This document shows, one piece after another, positions 32,928-36,378 of a stretch of DNA of 36,378 nt. Made by a program: the position numbers and the translations under genes. Origin of the DNA: Cytophagales bacterium (GTDB lineage: Bacteria > Bacteroidota > Bacteroidia > Cytophagales > Microscillaceae); contig JAAFJG010000046.1 of assembly GCA_013298075.1 (NCBI GenBank), forward strand, positions 1-36,378, written 5' to 3'. How positions within the stretch are numbered: the first letter of the stretch is position 1; every line of letters starts with the position of its first letter. The notes below the pieces were generated by a model that saw nothing but the letters and a program-made list of their open reading frames with translations, searched no databases and was not told the DNA's origin.

Positions 32928-32953
32928 AATTTTTTCTTTTTAGAAAACGTTTG

Positions 32954-32961
32954 CAAAGGTA
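32954..32961 (-). promoter_or_regulatory. fused E1 gene -7 box (TACCTTTG)
   Basis: The minus strand reads TACCTTTG, 26 nt before the E1 ATG. No clear -33 box. Confidence 0.6.
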
Positions 32962-33064
32962 AGAATTTTTTTGAAAACATATTTTATTTTTGAATTGAAA
33001 TTTATAAAAAATAAAAAGAATGGTGAAGTTTTAAGATTTTTAGCCTGATACTGCAAATTATTTC

Positions 33065-33094
33065 TTGTTATTGATTGAATATTTTGTATTTTTG
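33065..33094 (+). promoter_or_regulatory. EamA-ispD promoter (TTG-N19-TATTTTTG)
   Basis: TTG (33065-33067) and TATTTTTG (33087-33094) are separated by 19 nt; the ATG at 33122 follows by 27 nt. It would serve both overlapping genes. Confidence 0.65.
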
Positions 33095-33121
33095 CAGCGG
33101 ATAATTTCTATATAAATAAAA

Positions 33122-34015
33122 ATGCAAAAACAATACAGAACATTGACTTGGATAATTTTAATTTCGTTAAGTTTTATTTGGGGGACTTCGTTTATTATGA
33201 TAAAAAAATCTTTATTAGTTTTTTCACCTTATCAATTAGGTTTTTTAAGAGTATTGATAGCGAGTTTGGTTTTATCGCCTTTTAGTTTTTATTACCTAAA
33301 ATCAATCACCAGAAAAGAATATTTACATTTATTTATTGCGTCATTTTTAGGTATTTTTTTATCTTCTATGTTGTTTCCAATGGCTCAAAACAATGGAGTC
33401 AGTAGTTCAATTACCGCCATTTTGAACGCTACTTATCCTATTTTTGTGATGATTTTAGGGGTTTCGTTTTTTAAAGAAAATATCAATAAATATCAATTAT
33501 TAGGATTGCTATTGGGTTTTTTGGGAATTATATTTTTGATTTTATTTAATGCGAAAGGCGAATTAAAATGGAATTATTTTGCTATTTTTGCGTTATTGGC
33601 GGTACTTTGTAATGCTACTTATGCGTATTGGGTAAAAATTCATCTCAAAAATCTTAATTTTTTGGCGAGTGCAAGCGTATCTATTTTATTGCTTTTACCT
33701 TTGGGAATTGTAGGAATTTTTATCACTGATGTTCCCCAAACCATTCAAAATAATCCAAATGCTTGGAGAGGAATTTTGTCTGTGATTTATTTATCGGTAT
33801 TGGCAACTGCTGTGGGAACTTTGGTGTATAATAAATTGATACAAATTTCAACTCCTGTTTTTGCATCTTTGGTGGCTTATTTAATTCCGATTGTATCTTT
33901 ATTTTGGGGAATTTATGATGGAGAAATGTTTAGTTTTTGGCAAATTTTAGGCGTTTTTGCCATCATTGGTGGTGTTTATTTATCCAATAAAAAGAAAAAA
34001 GAAATACAAATATGA
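33122..34015 (+). CDS. EamA/DMT-family transporter
   Basis: This 297-residue inner-membrane protein has about ten hydrophobic segments in two repeats of five, the EamA (drug/metabolite transporter) fold. The first repeat opens with ILISLSFIWGTSFIMIKKSL and carries SPYQLGFLRVLIASLVL. The second ends with TPVFASLVAYLIPIVSLFWG, then a closing helix and a lysine-rich tail. These are family hallmarks; the substrate cannot be predicted. Its stop codon overlaps the ispD start by four bases (ATGA), so the two genes are translationally coupled. Confidence 0.9.
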   Translation: MQKQYRTLTWIILISLSFIWGTSFIMIKKSLLVFSPYQLGFLRVLIASLVLSPFSFYYLKSITRKEYLHLFIASFLGIFLSSMLFPMAQNNGVSSSITAILNATYPIFVMILGVSFFKENINKYQLLGLLLGFLGIIFLILFNAKGELKWNYFAIFALLAVLCNATYAYWVKIHLKNLNFLASASVSILLLLPLGIVGIFITDVPQTIQNNPNAWRGILSVIYLSVLATAVGTLVYNKLIQISTPVFASLVAYLIPIVSLFWGIYDGEMFSFWQILGVFAIIGGVYLSNKKKKEIQI

Positions 34016-34698
34016 AAAAATACGCAATCATTTTGGCAGGCGGTTCGGGTACACGTATGGGTGGCGAAATACCAAAACAATTTTTATTGTTAAAAGATAA
34101 ACCTATTTTGATGCAAACTTTATTAAAATTTGCCGTAATCAAAGACGTAGAATTGATATTGGTTTTGCCTGATAATCAACTTATTTTTTGGGAAGATTTA
34201 TGTAAAAAATATAAATTTTCATTGTCTTATACATTGGTTTTGGGCGGAGATACTCGAGTAGAATCTGTTAAAAATGCTTTGAATTATATTAGTGATGAAA
34301 AAAGTTTGGTAGCAATTCACGATGGCGTAAGACCTTTGATAGAGGTAAAAACGATTGAAAAAAGTTTTGAAAAAGCACAAAAAGATGGAAATGCTATTAC
34401 GGTTATTTCTTTAAAAGATTCTATCAGACAAAAAATAAACAAAGAAAATACAAACGAAACTAAAAGCGAAACAAAAAGCGTTAATCGTGATGATTTTTAT
34501 TTGGTACAAACGCCACAAACTTTTCAAACAAAATCGATTAAAGAAGCGTATCAAGCTAAAAATATCGAACATTTAACAGATGATGCAAGTGTGTTAGAAA
34601 ATATAGGTGGAAAAATTTTTGTGATAGAAGGAAGTTATCAAAATATAAAAATAACAACTCCTGAAGATTTAGTTATTGCCAATGCTTTTTTTTCGTAA
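34012..34698 (+). CDS. ispD: 2-C-methyl-D-erythritol 4-phosphate cytidylyltransferase
   Basis: IspD makes CDP-methylerythritol from MEP and CTP in the non-mevalonate isoprenoid pathway. The 228 residues match the usual 225-235. The N-terminal ILAGGSGTRMGGEIPKQFL holds the CTP loop with Arg15 and Lys22. HDGVRPLI (Asp near 104) is the substrate loop, and VQTPQTFQ follows near 163, then LTDDASVLE. The C-terminus NIKITTPEDLVIANAF is typical. A short lysine- and asparagine-rich insertion lies near 143-155. It overlaps the EamA gene by 4 nt and is followed by a bidirectional terminator. Confidence 0.96.
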   Translation: MKKYAIILAGGSGTRMGGEIPKQFLLLKDKPILMQTLLKFAVIKDVELILVLPDNQLIFWEDLCKKYKFSLSYTLVLGGDTRVESVKNALNYISDEKSLVAIHDGVRPLIEVKTIEKSFEKAQKDGNAITVISLKDSIRQKINKENTNETKSETKSVNRDDFYLVQTPQTFQTKSIKEAYQAKNIEHLTDDASVLENIGGKIFVIEGSYQNIKITTPEDLVIANAFFS

Positions 34699-34719
34699 TA
34701 AACAAACATAAAATCAAAA

Positions 34720-34751
34720 AAAAATGGCTTTTCTTACGAAAAGCCATTTTT
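34720..34751. terminator. bidirectional terminator between ispD and the ABC1 gene
   Basis: AAAAATGGCTTTTC (34720-34733) and GAAAAGCCATTTTT (34738-34751) form a perfect 14-bp stem with loop TTAC. The A/T ends supply U tracts in both directions. Confidence 0.88.
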
Positions 34752-34757
34752 ATAATT

Positions 34758-36083
34758 TTACATTTTTTCTCGCAACCAATCTGGGCGTGTGATATGAATA
34801 TGATTGCATCTTAATTCGTTCAAAATAGAATACAAACCAAAGAAAGTTCTGTTGATATACAAAGAATCTTTTGAGCCTCTTGCTTCTTTTGAGTTCATAA
34901 TCTCAGGTTTTTTAGCCAAACTTTCTCCAAATTCATAAATTTCTTGAAAATAAGCATCATCACTAAAATCGAAAACTTCACTTTCATTTTGATAAGGTCG
35001 AGTCAAAAGACTAATTAATTGATTGAAAACGCCTGAGAAAAATTCAATATCTTTAGGCGAATCTTTTTTTGTTAAAAATTCCATTTTATAAAAAACTTCT
35101 CTCATTTTTTCTTTATCAGCATAAAAATAAGGATTTATGACGCAAAAATAATCTTCATAAATACTTTCAGGAATTTCTTTTACACAACCAAAATCAATAA
35201 TCCCCAAAGTTCCATCACTTCTCATCAAAAAATTACCGGGGTGCGGGTCTGCGTGTACGGCTCTGACCGTGTGCATCTGAAAATTATAAAACTCCCACAA
35301 TGCTTGTCCAATTTGATTTCTCACTTCTTGTGAAGGATTTGTCAATAAAAATTCTTTCAAATGTAATCCTTCTAACCAATCCATTGTTAATATTTTTTGG
35401 CAAGATAATTCAGGATAATATTCTGTAAAAACTAAATTTGGAATGACCGAACACGCTTTAGAAATTTCGATAGAACGTCTCAATTCTAAATCATAATCAG
35501 TTTCTTCGGTTAGTTTTTGTTCTACTTCTTGCAAATATTTATCAATATCTTTATCAGGCAAACCTAAAATCATAGACGCAAAAGGTTTTACCATTTTCAA
35601 ATCTGCTTTGATACTATCTGCTACGCCGGGGTATTGAATTTTTACGGCTAGATTTTTTCCATTTTTAGTAGCCTTATGCACCTGTCCCATTGAGGCTGCA
35701 TTGGTGGCTTCTATTTCAAAACTATCATATAATTCTTGTGGATTTTTTTTGAAAAACTTTTGAAAAGTTTTAATCACCAAAGGAGCAGAAAGTGGAGGCG
35801 CACTATATTGAGCCATCGTAAATCTATCTACATACGCTTTTGGTAAAATATTTTTATCCATGCTCAACATTTGCGCAACTTTTAAAGCACTTCCTTTGAG
35901 TTGGCTCAATGAATTATAAATGTCTTTGGCGTTATCTTCGTGTAATTCTTCTTTGGTTGGATTCATTCCTACGGCTTTTTTGGCGTAGTGTTTGAGGTAA
36001 TTTCCGCCTATTTTTATACCTGTGGTTACAAATTTAGTGGCTCTTGCTACTTTTGAGGTAGGAATATTATTTTGCTCTTTCAT
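34758..36083 (-). CDS. ABC1/UbiB-family atypical kinase-like protein
   Basis: The 441 residues belong to the AarF/UbiB/COQ8 family, which supports quinone synthesis in other organisms. The N-terminal extension motif, usually KxGQ, reads KGSALKVAQ (63-71), with Ala for Gly. The Ala-rich loop is NAASMGQVHKA near 130, LAVKIQYPG gives the ATP-binding Lys near 146, HADPHPGNF is the catalytic-loop region near 279, and GIIDFGCVK carries the metal-binding Asp near 297. As I recall, Bacteroidota members share the KVAQ variant. No C-terminal membrane helix is obvious. The upstream TATATTCG (36097-36104, minus) is one base off a -7 box. Confidence 0.9.
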   Translation of the reverse strand: MKEQNNIPTSKVARATKFVTTGIKIGGNYLKHYAKKAVGMNPTKEELHEDNAKDIYNSLSQLKGSALKVAQMLSMDKNILPKAYVDRFTMAQYSAPPLSAPLVIKTFQKFFKKNPQELYDSFEIEATNAASMGQVHKATKNGKNLAVKIQYPGVADSIKADLKMVKPFASMILGLPDKDIDKYLQEVEQKLTEETDYDLELRRSIEISKACSVIPNLVFTEYYPELSCQKILTMDWLEGLHLKEFLLTNPSQEVRNQIGQALWEFYNFQMHTVRAVHADPHPGNFLMRSDGTLGIIDFGCVKEIPESIYEDYFCVINPYFYADKEKMREVFYKMEFLTKKDSPKDIEFFSGVFNQLISLLTRPYQNESEVFDFSDDAYFQEIYEFGESLAKKPEIMNSKEARGSKDSLYINRTFFGLYSILNELRCNHIHITRPDWLREKM

Positions 36084-36378
36084 ATTAAAATCTTCGAATA
36101 TAGAAGTTTTTTGTTATTTATATAGATAACATTTTATGAAAGATTTATGTTTTGTTTTATGTAATATTTTTTGGTTATTAGAAAATGGTGACAGAATTAT
36201 TTTTAGTATTTATGTATATTTTAATGTTTTCTTAAAAAAATAGAGTTATTATTGAAAACTGTGGAAAAATTGATTATTATTAAAAAAGTCGGTTTTAATG
36301 ACTTTAAATGCTATTTTTATTAAATTTTTAAATTTTTAATATAGAATAATACGAATATAATTTGTTAAAATAAATTAT
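36084..36378. other. gene-free AT-rich right end
   Basis: No open frame with protein-like composition is visible in these 295 bases. An 18-bp imperfect palindrome, GTTATTTATATAGATAAC, lies near 36112-36129, upstream of the ABC1 gene. I find no tRNA, terminator or repeat-family copy here. Confidence 0.4.

Noticed and set aside
36250-36275. TGTGGAAAA string as a possible DnaA box or origin
   Set aside because: Only a single partial match is present, with no cluster of boxes and no origin-linked genes.

Overview
The window is about 36 kb of AT-rich DNA (roughly 30% G+C by eye) from a member of the Bacteroidota, most likely a Cytophagales-type organism; I cannot name the species. Three things point there. 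Many genes lack a Shine-Dalgarno sequence and are instead preceded by the Bacteroidota -7 box TAnnTTTG, sometimes with a TTTG or TTG box 19-20 nt upstream. Families that I associate with this phylum occur (DUF4836-like and DUF6252-like lipoproteins, a DUF6728-like small membrane protein). The branched-chain-type 2-oxoacid dehydrogenase E1 is a natural alpha-beta fusion.

Layout. 1-820: the 3' end of an IS4/Tn5-type transposase, then a small lipoprotein. 823-4931 (minus): mfd and a membrane-anchored protein that may be thioredoxin-like. 5052-9673 (plus): a thiolase-like protein type 1 and uvrA. 9984-13207 (minus): gpmI and an AAA ATPase with a nuclease-like C-terminus. 13413-17592 (minus): a four-gene exporter operon (ATPase, lipoprotein adaptor, DevC-like permease, TolC-like outer-membrane channel) with an operator-like palindrome over its promoter. 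18214-19761 (minus): a DUF4836-like lipoprotein. 19960-21188 (plus): a DivIVA-domain protein and folB. 21331-23556 (minus): a SulP transporter with an unusual C-terminal extension. 23778-27190 (plus): a DnaQ-like exonuclease, a leucine-rich-repeat protein, a DinB-like protein and apt. 27331-32927 (minus): a polysaccharide-type ABC permease, a DUF6728-like protein, yicC, lplA and the fused E1. 33122-34698 (plus): an EamA transporter overlapping ispD. 34758-36083 (minus): an ABC1/UbiB-family protein kinase-like protein.

Most genes are chromosomal housekeeping: transcription-coupled and nucleotide-excision repair (mfd, uvrA), glycolysis (gpmI), folate (folB), isoprenoid (ispD), purine salvage (apt), and lipoate plus 2-oxoacid oxidation (lplA next to E1). 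No tRNA, rRNA, CRISPR array or prophage is visible.

The most unusual content is intergenic. A family of about 200-bp repeats carries up to three hairpins (arms around ATGGCAT/ATGCCAT, GGCT/AGCC and CCTCCAGAT/ATCTGGAGG). It occurs five times, at about 4291-4491, 6589-6783, 17840-18185, 30425-30638 and 30706-30924, in both orientations, with a possible end fragment near 9938-9972. One copy is interrupted by a 129-bp mini-element with inverted ends and a 5-bp target duplication; the uninterrupted sister copy gives the pre-insertion sequence. A second, palindromic element lies between uvrA and gpmI, with a related arm near 17767.
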